64,000 nucleotides of DNA from Brucella pseudintermedia (GTDB lineage: Bacteria > Pseudomonadota > Alphaproteobacteria > Rhizobiales > Rhizobiaceae): positions 248,001-312,000 of the forward strand of contig NZ_WBWE01000003.1 in the NCBI RefSeq assembly GCF_008932435.1, read 5' to 3'. Under the pieces are notes generated by a model. It saw only the letters and a list, made by a program, of their open reading frames with translations. It searched no databases and was not told where the DNA came from. Shown in pieces: positions 56,070-64,000 of this stretch (position 1 is the stretch's first letter; each line of letters begins with the position of its first letter). Position numbers and translations under genes: made by a program.

Positions 56070-57817
56070 TTGCCACTGAGAACTGACCCGGCGTTTCCAC
56101 CGAGAATTGGCTCTGACTCATATTTGCTGTTGTTGGTATGCAGACTTTCGCTGGTTCACTGGAAGGATCAGCAATGCAACATCGATTTCAGCGCACGGGT
56201 CTCGCACCGGACGGTTTTTTGGTAGATTCAGTGCAGTTCGCCGACGAGAGCGTGCAAATCCTGTTACGATCACGTTCTCCCTCAGGGCTTTGCCCCAGTT
56301 GTGGGCGGTCGAGCCGCCGCGTTCAAAGCCGATATCTGAGAAGGCCAGCGGACTTGCCCCTTTGTGGTCGGCGAGTGGAGCTGACGATTGTGGCGCGTCG
56401 GTTCTGGTGTGATGCCGTTTTATGTGGGCGGCGCATCTTCTGCGAACAGTTCAATGACGGTGTCCTGGCACGCTATGGTCGGCGGACCCAACGGCTGGAG
56501 ACAATTGTCCACCACCTCGGTCTCGCGCTTGGCGGCAGGCCTGCGGCGGCCTTTGCCGAGCGCCTGATGGTGCCAGTGAGCAACGACACGTTGCTACGGG
56601 TGGTTCGCCGCCGAACGGCTGATCAGAACGATGAGCTAACGGTCATCGGCATTGATGATTTTGCCTTCCGACGCGGCCAGACATATGGAACGATCATTTG
56701 CGATCTGAAGCGCCGGCGGCCAGTCACCCTTCTGCCGGATCGTGCGTTGGATACGTCTAGAGCATGGCTTGCCGGACACCAGTCAATATCGATTGTCGCC
56801 CGCGATCGGGGCGGTGGCTATGGTGAGGCCATCGCGAAAGCTTTACCTGACGCTGAACAGGTCGCCGATCGATGGCACCTTATGGAAAACTCGAGCCGGG
56901 CGTTTCTGGATGCGGTTGGCAAGTCGATGCGCCATATCAGGCAAGCGGTCGGCAGCAACGTCGTTGATCCCAAGCTTCTAACTTACGCGGAAAGGCTACA
57001 GTATGAAGGATATCTGCGCCGTCAGGAGACCAATGAGGCGATACAAGGATTGGCCAAGAAGGGAATATCAATTCGGCAGATTGTCCGGCAAACCGGTCAT
57101 AGCCGAAAACTGGTTCGCGATGTCCTGCGTGGTCAACGCCTCGATGTATTCCGAACGAAGCCGAGTTCGCTGGATAACTGGCTGCCATGGCTTAACAACC
57201 GTTGGGAAGAAGGGGCGCGAAACGCCTTGGCGCTGTGGCGCGAGATGAAAGCAAAAGGCTTCCCAGGACAGAGCGGTGTTGTCTCGCAATGGGCACAACG
57301 TCGACGTTTGGCTGAGAAGGCAGGCCAGAGCGGATTTGCGCGCACGCCATCGTCGCGGGTTATTGCTCGACTGATGACCGCCGCACGCGATGACCTGGCA
57401 AAATCCGAGGCTATCCTTGTCGCGGCAATCGAAGTGAACGTTCCGGAGTTGGTTGCTGCCCGCAAGGCCATTGGGGACTTTCAATCTATGATCCGTTCAA
57501 AGTCAGCGGCGAAACTTGAAGGCTGGCTTGAAACCGCCAGGGACAGTTTGATTGGGTCCTTTGTAGGCGGCGTTGAAAAGGACCTCGATGCAGTCCGAAA
57601 TGCTATCGTCTCCCCTTGGTCGAACGGGCAAACAGAAGGCCAAATTACCCGCCTGAAACTGATCAAACGCCAGATGTACGGGCGCGCAAAACTCGACCTT
57701 CTGCAAGCACGGCTGATTGGTACATCATAGGGCTTCTACTTCAGCAAATCTGCGTCAGAGCCAATTCTCAATGGAAATATCAGGCCACGCTGGGTCAGTT
57801 CTCAGTGGCAATCAACA
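56064..57817 (+). mobile_element. ISL3-type insertion sequence, 1754 bp
   Basis: The ends carry identical 26-bp inverted repeats beginning TGTTGATTGCCACTGAG; a second, imperfect repeat (GAGAATTGGCTCTGAC) lies 20-30 bp further inside at each end. The 8-bp flanks (CCCTGTTG left, TTATACGG right) do not match, so there is no target duplication. That implies a later deletion or recombination at one side, in line with the missing gtrB end. One intact transposase gene fills the element. Confidence 0.85.
56174..57730 (+). CDS. ISL3 family transposase
   Basis: A 518-aa DDE transposase. An N-terminal zinc segment (CPSCG ... C...C) leads to the DDE domain with IGIDDFAFRRGQTYGTI (first Asp), VARDRGGGYG (second Asp), RWHLMEN, and the C-terminal SNGQTEGQITRLKLIKRQM (Glu). 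A helix-turn-helix-like insert, ISIRQIVRQTGHSRKLVRDVL, lies in the middle, as in other large ISL3 enzymes. ATG 56174 has GGAAGGA 6 bp upstream. The reading frame is intact, so the element may still move. Confidence 0.93.
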   Translation: MQHRFQRTGLAPDGFLVDSVQFADESVQILLRSRSPSGLCPSCGRSSRRVQSRYLRRPADLPLCGRRVELTIVARRFWCDAVLCGRRIFCEQFNDGVLARYGRRTQRLETIVHHLGLALGGRPAAAFAERLMVPVSNDTLLRVVRRRTADQNDELTVIGIDDFAFRRGQTYGTIICDLKRRRPVTLLPDRALDTSRAWLAGHQSISIVARDRGGGYGEAIAKALPDAEQVADRWHLMENSSRAFLDAVGKSMRHIRQAVGSNVVDPKLLTYAERLQYEGYLRRQETNEAIQGLAKKGISIRQIVRQTGHSRKLVRDVLRGQRLDVFRTKPSSLDNWLPWLNNRWEEGARNALALWREMKAKGFPGQSGVVSQWAQRRRLAEKAGQSGFARTPSSRVIARLMTAARDDLAKSEAILVAAIEVNVPELVAARKAIGDFQSMIRSKSAAKLEGWLETARDSLIGSFVGGVEKDLDAVRNAIVSPWSNGQTEGQITRLKLIKRQMYGRAKLDLLQARLIGTS

Positions 57818-58300
57818 TTATACGGTCCATCCGCGCGGCGTATTGTATGGTCCAAAGACTCGAATAACGGCAAAAGTTGAAAAGACTCGTCGGATAAGAA
57901 ACTGGATTCAGGTTCGTAAGGCTAATCGCACCGTGCCATTGTATGGTTCAAAGACTCGGACGCCGCTAAGCGCAAAAAGACTCGCCCGAAACGAAATCGG
58001 TTTCAGGTTCGTATGGTCGCTTTCGAATGGAAAGGGGCCATACAGGCCTGTCGCGAGAATAAACGTTGAAAGGTTTATCGGAAAGGAACGTAGGTAAATG
58101 TTGGTATGGTCCTACGCATGAAGCGTAAAGCCATACAGGACTGAACGCTGAAGAGACTCGCCCGCAATGAAAGTGGATTCAGGTTTGATATGGTTTACCG
58201 CCCCATGCGGTGGACCATACGAGACTTGAACGACTATACCGCCTTCAGGTTGGTATGGCTTTATGCATCATGTATAGAACCATACAGGACTCAGGCGAGG
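57818..58300. repeat. Array of about six related hairpins
   Basis: Six imperfect palindromes centred near 57838, 57930, 58030, 58119, 58205 and 58270 are built on GTATGG...CCATAC or close variants. Their stems differ (CTTTC/GAAAG, TACGC/GCGTA, ACCGC/GCGGT) but still pair. Between them a linker, AGACTCGCCCGNAANGAAA then GGATTCAGGTTNG, recurs at 57881, 57976 and 58152, with a shortened copy at 58382. The first hairpin is the least clear. The array starts at the IS edge and stops before tRNA-Arg. No protein gene is seen. Confidence 0.7.
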
Positions 58301-58475
58301 CCAGACGCTTAAAGGCCCCTGCGCCGCAAACGCAGCTTCCGACTCCCAATTGTCATGCTTTTAATCGGATCGCGACTAAGCAAACTCGCCCGAAAAACCG
58401 GGACGAAACCCGCCGTGGCGCTACCTATTTGCTACCTAGGCTAAATCAATAATGTTTCTAAGTACTTGATTTTTA

Positions 58476-58552
58476 TGGCGCACCCGACAGGATTCGAACC
58501 TGTGACCTCTGCCTTCGGAGGGCAGCACTCTATCCAGCTGAGCTACGGGTGC
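58476..58552 (-). tRNA. tRNA-Arg (anticodon CCG)
   Basis: 77 nt on the minus strand with encoded CCA. The acceptor stem is GCACCCG/CGGGTGC, the anticodon stem CTGCC/GGCAG holds loop CTCCGAA (anticodon CCG), and GGTTCGAATCC forms the T arm. Its 3' end points at the IS and repeat region. Confidence 0.95.
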
Positions 58553-58660
58553 ATAGCCGGAAGGCTCGAAGCCTTTACATGCGCGTTTCTAACCGAACCG
58601 CGCATGTGCATCAACGACTTATTTTGAGAAATCAGAGCAAAGTTGCGACAGCTTCCGCTG

Positions 58661-60283
58661 TTACGAACGCAAGCCCGGGGCCTCCTGCCCCGTCCGCTCG
58701 ACATATTCCGTATAACCGCCGCCATATTGGTGAATGCCGTCAGGAGTCAGTTCCAGAACCCGGTTCGACAATGCGCCAAGAAAATGCCGGTCGTGCGATA
58801 CGAACAGCATCGTGCCTTCATAGGCTGCAAGCGCCTTGATGAGCATTTCCTTGGTATCGAGATCAAGATGGTTGGTCGGCTCGTCCAGAACGAGGAAGTT
58901 CGGCGGATCGAAAAGCATCGCTGCCATGACAAGGCGCGCCTTTTCGCCGCCCGAAAGCACACGGCACTTCTTTTCGATGTCGTCACCGGAGAAACCAAAG
59001 CAGCCGGCGAGTGCCCGAAGCGGCGCCTGCCCCGCCTTTGGAAAGCGCTCTTCCAGCCATTCAAGTATCGTCGCGTCGCCGTCAAGCACATCCATCGCAT
59101 GTTGCGCGAAATAGCCGAGCTTGACGCTCGCGCCGATATTGACACTGCCCTTGTCCGGTTCGGCAGCGCCGGCAACCAGCTTCAGCAGCGTCGATTTTCC
59201 AGCGCCGTTGACACCCATGATGCACCAGCGTTCGCGGCGGCGCACCATGAAGTCAAAACCGTCATAGATCGTGCGGCTGCCATAAGTCTTGTGCACGCCC
59301 TTCAGGCTCACCACGTCCTCGCCCGAACGCGGCGCAGGCGCGAAATCGAAGGCGACCGTTTGGCGGCGGCGCGGTGGCTCGACGCGATCGATCTTCTCCA
59401 GCTTCTTCACGCGGCTTTGGACTTGCGAAGCATGGGAAGCACGCGCCTTGAAGCGCTCGATGAACTTGATCTCCTTGGCAAGCATTGCCTGCTGACGTTC
59501 AAACTGGGCCTGCTGCTGCTTTTCATTCAGCGCCCGTTGGCTCTCATAGAAGGCATAATCGCCGGAATAGGTCGTCAGCGAGCCGCCGTCGATTTCGATA
59601 ATCTTGGTGACGATGCGGTTCATGAATTCGCGGTCGTGCGAGGTCATCAGCAACGCGCCGTCGTAATTTCTAAGGAACGCTTCCAGCCAGATGAGGCTCT
59701 CCAGATCGAGATGGTTGCTCGGTTCGTCGAGCAGCATCACATCCGGGCGCATCAGCAGGATGCGCGCCAGCGCAACACGCATTTTCCAGCCGCCGGAGAG
59801 CTTGCCGACATCGCCGTCCATCATTTCCTGCGTGAAGCTCAGGCCCGCCAGAACCTCGCGCGCGCGGCCATCCAGACCATAGCCGTCCAGCTCTTCATAT
59901 CGCGCCTGCACTTCACCGTAGCGCTCGATGATCGCATCCATCTCGTCCATGCGGTCAGGATCGACCATCGCGGCTTCAAGCTCGCGGAGTTCCGCCGCAA
60001 CCACGCTGACGGGGCCAGCACCTTCCATGACTTCCGCCACGGCAGAACGCCCGCCCATTTCCCCGACGTTCTGGTCGAAATAGCCGATTGTCACGCCTTT
60101 CTCGACGGAAACCTGCCCTTCGTCCGGCTGTTCATCGCCCGTAATCATCCGGAACAGTGTCGTTTTGCCCGCACCGTTGGGCCCCACAAGGCCGATCTTT
60201 TCGCCGCGGTTCAAAGCGGCGGACGCCTCGATATAGAGAATGCGATGGCTGTTGGACTTGCTGATATTGTCGATACGGATCAT
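58661..60283 (-). CDS. ABC-F family ATPase
   Basis: A 540-aa soluble protein with two ABC domains and no membrane part. Walker A motifs are GPNGAGKTTLFRM and [13 protein letters not shown]; signatures are LSGGWKMRVALARIL and LSGGEKARLVMAAML; Walker B are MLLDEPSNHLDL and VLDEPTNHLDLD. A charged linker (QQQAQFERQQAMLAKEI) joins them. ABC-F proteins act on ribosomes in translation or antibiotic protection; this one resembles the YbiT/Uup group. Which one is not certain. Confidence 0.92.
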   Translation of the reverse strand: MIRIDNISKSNSHRILYIEASAALNRGEKIGLVGPNGAGKTTLFRMITGDEQPDEGQVSVEKGVTIGYFDQNVGEMGGRSAVAEVMEGAGPVSVVAAELRELEAAMVDPDRMDEMDAIIERYGEVQARYEELDGYGLDGRAREVLAGLSFTQEMMDGDVGKLSGGWKMRVALARILLMRPDVMLLDEPSNHLDLESLIWLEAFLRNYDGALLMTSHDREFMNRIVTKIIEIDGGSLTTYSGDYAFYESQRALNEKQQQAQFERQQAMLAKEIKFIERFKARASHASQVQSRVKKLEKIDRVEPPRRRQTVAFDFAPAPRSGEDVVSLKGVHKTYGSRTIYDGFDFMVRRRERWCIMGVNGAGKSTLLKLVAGAAEPDKGSVNIGASVKLGYFAQHAMDVLDGDATILEWLEERFPKAGQAPLRALAGCFGFSGDDIEKKCRVLSGGEKARLVMAAMLFDPPNFLVLDEPTNHLDLDTKEMLIKALAAYEGTMLFVSHDRHFLGALSNRVLELTPDGIHQYGGGYTEYVERTGQEAPGLRS

Positions 60284-60400
60284 GAAACGGGAGGACTTTG
60301 CGAGAGGATGGGAACTTAAGGCGGTCGCGTTGCGGCCACCCTATGCCATGACAGCACGGGCAAGTCACCCCACTTCGCGATTGTGAGCGTGACAGAATGT

Positions 60401-61450
60401 TCAGGGAATGTTGTGCAGCCACTGCTCGGTCGAGAATTTCTCGATTACGAGCTTTTCCGCCGCCACATATTCCTCCGGCGTGATGGTGCCGCTGACGCCG
60501 CCATTGAGGGACACGAAGGTGTCCTTCATGCGCTTGATGACTTCCTCGCGCGGCAGCCCCGTCTGGCTGCGAACCGGATCGACACGCTTGACGGCACTTG
60601 CCGTGCCCTTGTCGCTCAATTTCTCGCGCCCGATGCGCAGGACTTTCACCATTTTCTCGGCGTCCATGTCATAGGCCATGGTCACATGATGGAGGACCGT
60701 TCCCTTGGAAAAGCGCTTCTGCGCCGCGCCACCAATCTTGCCCTTGGAGCTCGAAATATCGTTGAGCGGCTTGTAAAACGCATCGATGCCAAGCGAATTG
60801 AGCGCTTTCAGCACCCAATCGTCCAGAAATGCATAGGAATCGGCGAAGCTCATGTCGCGGACAAGTTCGCCGGGTGCATAAAGCGAATAACTTATGGTGC
60901 TGCCAGGTTCAACGAACATGGCGCCGCCGCCGGTCACGCGCCGGACAGTCTCGACGCCAAATTCGCGCGTTGCCTCCATATCGACTTCGTTGCGCAGCGA
61001 CTGGAACGCGCCGATGATGATGGCGGGGCGTTCCCATTCCCAGAAACGCAATGTTGGCGCGCGGCGTCCGGCGGCGACTTCCTTTGCCAGAACCTCGTCG
61101 AGCGCCAGATGCATCGCGGGCGAAACCGCAGGCATTTCGACGATCTGCCACTCAAAATCCCGCCATGTGCGTGCAACGCCCAGTGCGCGCCGGACGGCAA
61201 TCGCCACCGCTTCGGGGCTGAAACCGAGCATCATGGCATCCGGACGAAGACCCACCCTCACCGCGTCTGCGATCTGCTCCGACGAGGCATCGGCGGAGAG
61301 ACCTTCAACAGCGTTGCGGATATCCTGCAAAGCCTCATCCGGCTCAAGGAAGAAATCTCCCGCAACCTGCACATCGCTTAAGCGTCCGTCGCGGACATCC
61401 AGATCAACTACGACAAGTTTTCCACCGTGGACTTTATATTCGCCGTGCAT
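60401..61450 (-). CDS. Lipoate-protein ligase with N-terminal accessory domain
   Basis: A 349-aa enzyme attaching lipoate to carrier proteins. Residues about 1-90 look like the accessory domain (GKLVVVDLDVRDGRLSDVQV, then FFLEPDEALQDI), which in E. coli LplA is C-terminal. Residues about 105-330 are the ligase domain, with RRVTGGGAMF (170-179), SISYS-like STISYSLY and the catalytic Lys in KIGGAAQ (K238). So the usual order is reversed. Related fused forms exist in alphaproteobacteria. It is transcribed towards the ABC-F gene with a gap of about 117 bp. Confidence 0.85.
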   Translation of the reverse strand: MHGEYKVHGGKLVVVDLDVRDGRLSDVQVAGDFFLEPDEALQDIRNAVEGLSADASSEQIADAVRVGLRPDAMMLGFSPEAVAIAVRRALGVARTWRDFEWQIVEMPAVSPAMHLALDEVLAKEVAAGRRAPTLRFWEWERPAIIIGAFQSLRNEVDMEATREFGVETVRRVTGGGAMFVEPGSTISYSLYAPGELVRDMSFADSYAFLDDWVLKALNSLGIDAFYKPLNDISSSKGKIGGAAQKRFSKGTVLHHVTMAYDMDAEKMVKVLRIGREKLSDKGTASAVKRVDPVRSQTGLPREEVIKRMKDTFVSLNGGVSGTITPEEYVAAEKLVIEKFSTEQWLHNIP

Positions 61451-61537
61451 GTGTGCAGCCTCCCGAACAGTGAACGTGAGTGTTTCATTTCATGAAACCT
61501 GCGGGAAAGGAAGCTCGTTCCGAGCAAAAGAGCGGGA

Positions 61538-61684
61538 CTATATTCCAGCTTCAGATGGCGCGGAACGTTGAACAAGCGATGTCTGGCGCGCTTCTTTCGT
61601 TTTGTGGCCGACATAAAACCCAACGGCGACCATGGCCGCCAGAACAACGATGATCGATTTGAAACGAAAAGGCAGTCGATGCAT
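61538..61684 (-). CDS. Small membrane-anchored protein, hypothetical
   Basis: A 48-aa frame (MHRLPFRFKSIIVVLAAMVA, then GFYVGHKTKEARQTSLVQRS) with one hydrophobic segment and a basic tail, GAGG 7 bp before the ATG. No family is known. It lies upstream of the ligase gene on the same strand. Supported by the ribosome site and the charge pattern only. Confidence 0.5.
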   Translation of the reverse strand: MHRLPFRFKSIIVVLAAMVAVGFYVGHKTKEARQTSLVQRSAPSEAGI

Positions 61685-61852
61685 TTCATAACCTCATTCT
61701 TGCCGCAGCAAACCAGAGCAGAAAATGTTTGTCGACCCCGCCTCATGGAATTCTTAACCAGCTGGCAAAATTCCCATTGGACACAGCACATTCATCCTCT
61801 GTTCAAGATACCGGAACTAAAGCATATTTCACCGATATCAGAGGGACTCATC

Positions 61853-62416
61853 ATGATACCTGCACTCAAGACGACCGTTGCTTCAATATGCCTTGGCGGC
61901 CTGGTAACCGTCCTCGCCCCGCTCGTTGCGCCGGCATCGGCAGCACAGCTGCAGCGCTGCGCCAGCGAGAACGGAATTTGCCAGCTGCCCTACCCGGCCG
62001 AAGTGGTTTACGGCACTGGCGGACGGAATACCTCCCGCTTCATCGACCGCCCGCAGGTCAACTGCTCCAACCGCGTCTTCGGCGACCCCGCGCCCGGTCA
62101 AAAGAAGAGCTGCTCCTTCGTCGTACAGGATCGCTGGGACAGGCCGGATCGTCCGGGCCGTCCTGATCGCCGCGATCGTCCGGGCCGGTATGACCCGTAT
62201 GACCGCTACGAAGATCGCGACCGTGACCGTGACCGTGACTGGAGTCGTTGCGCAAAGGAAGGCGGTTTCTGCGATTTTTACGGGCGCAAGCGCGTCCGCT
62301 ACGGCGCCGAGGGCCGCTTTACTGAAGGCGTGTTCCGCAATGGCGTTCGCTGCGACAACCGCACCTTCGGTGATCCCGCACGCGGCAAGTCCAAGACCTG
62401 CTACGTTCTCGACTGA
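61853..62416 (+). CDS. Secreted protein with two four-cysteine modules
   Basis: A 187-aa exported protein with a signal peptide (TTVASICLGGLVTVLAPLVA, cut after ASA near residue 30). Two copies of one module carry cysteines at 36, 43, 71, 87 and at 133, 140, 167, 183, so the spacing (7, 27-28, 16) is kept, each with a FGDP.[RP]G.K motif. They are joined by a linker rich in RPD and RDRD repeats. The module resembles one seen in secreted proteins and carbohydrate enzymes, where it is taken to bind a ligand. The role here is unknown. GAGGGA lies 9 bp before the ATG. Confidence 0.7.
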   Translation: MIPALKTTVASICLGGLVTVLAPLVAPASAAQLQRCASENGICQLPYPAEVVYGTGGRNTSRFIDRPQVNCSNRVFGDPAPGQKKSCSFVVQDRWDRPDRPGRPDRRDRPGRYDPYDRYEDRDRDRDRDWSRCAKEGGFCDFYGRKRVRYGAEGRFTEGVFRNGVRCDNRTFGDPARGKSKTCYVLD

Positions 62417-62455
62417 AAATCGAACGCACGACCAGGCGTTTCGATACAAATACAA

Positions 62456-62486
62456 AAAGGCGGCGACCGGATCGGTCGCCGCCTTT
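62456..62486. terminator. Bidirectional terminator
   Basis: AAAGGCGGCGACC and GGTCGCCGCCTTT pair perfectly over 13 bp with a 5-base loop, between the convergent secreted-protein and porin genes. Confidence 0.85.
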
Positions 62487-62565
62487 GTCGTTAGAAACAT
62501 GGACTGGAGGTCATCATAATTCTACGACAATGCTTGTGCCGATGGCGGCACTGTCAGCCAGCCTG

Positions 62566-63684
62566 TTAGAACGAGCGCTGGAAACGGATCTTGCCCTGCC
62601 AGGCGTCCTTGCCGTCCATGCTCGTGTTCTTGTCCTGCCACTTGGTGTAGGAAACTTCAGGCGTGATGGTGAAGCCAGGAACGAGCTGATAGGCGACGTT
62701 GGCGGTTGCGGCGAAGGTTTCGCTGTCGTCGTAAGCGGCCTGTACGTTGAAGGTCGCCTTGCTGGTCGCCTTGAACGCTGCGCCGCCCCAGACTGCCCAG
62801 TCACCGCCCCACGTGCCGTAGAACGAGTCGACGATACGGACGCGATAGCCACCCGACGTACCGTAATGATCGTCGTTGGACTTGTAGGCGCCTTGCAGCC
62901 AGACCGAGAACTGATCCGTGATGTTGACATCGCCGCGGACCTTTCCGGCCCATTCCTCATTGCGGGCATCATAGGCTACGACGCCGGCGATCTTGCCCCA
63001 GCTCTGCTCGTATTTGAGACCGCCAACCACATGCGGCATGTAGTCCTTGATGGTGACATCAACGTTGGAATCGGAGTTGCCGCCTTCTTCGAACGAAACG
63101 ATGGCCGAGAAGCCGTTTCCGCCCTTGAAGGTATAGCTGATGAGGTTGGTACGATAACCGCCAGCGAGGATCACGTCGTCGCTGATGACGTTGCCGAGAT
63201 AACCGGTAAAGGTAACGAAGGCCGATTCATCGAGACCGACGCGCAGGCCGCCAAGCTGGATATAGGCATAACGCAGCGATGTGCTGGTGGAACCGCCATT
63301 ATAATTGTCGGCCTTGCCATTGCCGTCGCCCGTCCAGTCGTAGCGCAGTTCGCTGTAGGTCTTGAGCGTGCCGAGATCCGTTTCGGAAGCGGTGGAGAAA
63401 CGCAGGCTGACGCGGGCCAGCTTGTTCCAGGTGTCACGCTCCAGCTGTGCCGGGGTGCGGGCATAGTTGTTGTCGCCGCCGCTTGCATCATAGCGAACGT
63501 AGCCATGAATGCGCAGGCAGGTTTCCGTTCCCGGAATGTAGAAATAGCCAGCGCCATATGCATCGCATACGCGGACATATTCGACTGCTTCGGGTTCAGG
63601 CGCCACGATTGCATCGGCTGCCTGCGCGCCGGAAATCGCTACGAGCGATGCAGCTGAACCAAGAAGTATTTTTCTGATAGTCAT
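62566..63684 (-). CDS. Omp2-type outer-membrane porin
   Basis: A 372-aa porin of the Brucella Omp2a/Omp2b family. The signal peptide [20 protein letters not shown] is cut after AQA (residue 22). The mature start [20 protein letters not shown] and [20 protein letters not shown] are nearly the Brucella sequence, with a conserved Cys pair. Many beta strands follow and the chain ends in Phe (IRFQRSF). ATG 63684 has GGAGA 9 bp upstream. Length is close to Omp2b. It would form a trimeric channel for small hydrophilic solutes. Confidence 0.92.
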   Translation of the reverse strand: MTIRKILLGSAASLVAISGAQAADAIVAPEPEAVEYVRVCDAYGAGYFYIPGTETCLRIHGYVRYDASGGDNNYARTPAQLERDTWNKLARVSLRFSTASETDLGTLKTYSELRYDWTGDGNGKADNYNGGSTSTSLRYAYIQLGGLRVGLDESAFVTFTGYLGNVISDDVILAGGYRTNLISYTFKGGNGFSAIVSFEEGGNSDSNVDVTIKDYMPHVVGGLKYEQSWGKIAGVVAYDARNEEWAGKVRGDVNITDQFSVWLQGAYKSNDDHYGTSGGYRVRIVDSFYGTWGGDWAVWGGAAFKATSKATFNVQAAYDDSETFAATANVAYQLVPGFTITPEVSYTKWQDKNTSMDGKDAWQGKIRFQRSF

Positions 63685-64000
63685 AAAATGCGTCTCCAAT
63701 GGAAGGGTTAGACGCCACCGCTATATTTATTCACCATAATTTGATCAATGTTTATTCGATGTAAGTTTTGTGAATTATTTATATGTGATATAAAAACTAC
63801 TTCATATAACTTTATATATACTTCATTTAATCGACGATCGGCAAAAAAATGCTCTTCATCGTCGCAACATACGACGAATCCACCATTCCAGCGATTTTGT
63901 TAGTCTGCCCCTTAATGCCCGTCCGATCCGCTCGAGAAGCGGTCGCCCTCGCCTAACCGGCGACGATGAAGGTTTTATAACAGCATGAAGAAATATACGT
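63685..64000. other. AT-rich region upstream of the porin
   Basis: About 130 bp (63710-63840) are very AT-rich, a likely promoter and regulator-binding zone for the porin. CTTCATCGTCG (63854-63864) and its exact inverse CGACGATGAAG (63961-63971) could form a long-range stem. ATGAAGAAATAT at 63985 may start a further plus-strand gene cut off by the window edge; no SD is strong enough to call it. Confidence 0.45.

Noticed and set aside
57818-58300. CRISPR array or integron attC cluster
   Set aside because: Units are divergent and hairpin-forming, with no constant repeats and spacers and no attC core sites or integrase nearby.

Overview
The window is alphaproteobacterial chromosomal DNA, most likely from Brucella/Ochrobactrum (family Brucellaceae). 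The support is the Omp2-type porin at the right end, the gene order ntrY-ntrX-trkA-hfq-hflX, clpP-clpX-lon-hupB, the alphaproteobacterial LexA boxes (GTTC-N7-GTTC) at uvrA and ssb, and mosaic palindromic repeats of the kind common in Rhizobiales. Species cannot be fixed by reading alone.

Left end (1-3.1 kb): accessory DNA. A broken, internally repeated Rha-type phage regulator is followed by a small serine resolvase, and an opposing gene encodes a SEC-C zinc-motif protein with a possible PD-(D/E)XK nuclease core. 3.1-7.6 kb: a glutarate module (CoA-transferase, glutaryl-CoA dehydrogenase, divergent LysR regulator) and a luciferase-like monooxygenase. 7.6-12.7 kb: an RND efflux pump and adaptor with a divergent TetR repressor and a perfect palindromic operator. 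12.7-20 kb: core genes tgt, queA, two cyclophilins, coaD and gyrA. Tgt appears to lack two of its three zinc cysteines.

20-33 kb: marC, then a complete phosphonate system on the minus strand: phnG-H-I-J-K-L, a hexapeptide acyltransferase, phnM and phnN, followed by the transporter phnC-D-E-E. A divergent phnF repressor has a palindromic operator candidate, and phnC has its own three-repeat pho box. Hairpins and mosaic repeats separate the transporter genes, and two repeats supply the stop codons of phnC and phnE1. After phnF come arsC and then a decayed Tn3-family element (one terminal repeat and an internally deleted, frameshifted tnpA) and a methyltransferase.

34.5-52.5 kb: housekeeping and stress genes: ssb, uvrA (both with LexA boxes and, between them, a highly structured region that may be a small RNA with anti-Shine-Dalgarno loops), hupB, lon, clpX, clpP, hflX, hfq, trkA, ntrX and ntrY. 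52.5-58.5 kb is variable: a methyltransferase, a GNAT gene killed by one amber codon, an orphan amino-acid binding protein, gtrA, a gtrB cut off by an ISL3-type insertion sequence, an array of about six related hairpins that keep their pairing while changing sequence, and tRNA-Arg(CCG). 58.6-64 kb: an ABC-F ATPase, a rearranged lipoate ligase, a secreted protein with a duplicated four-cysteine module, and the Omp2-like porin with a very AT-rich upstream region.
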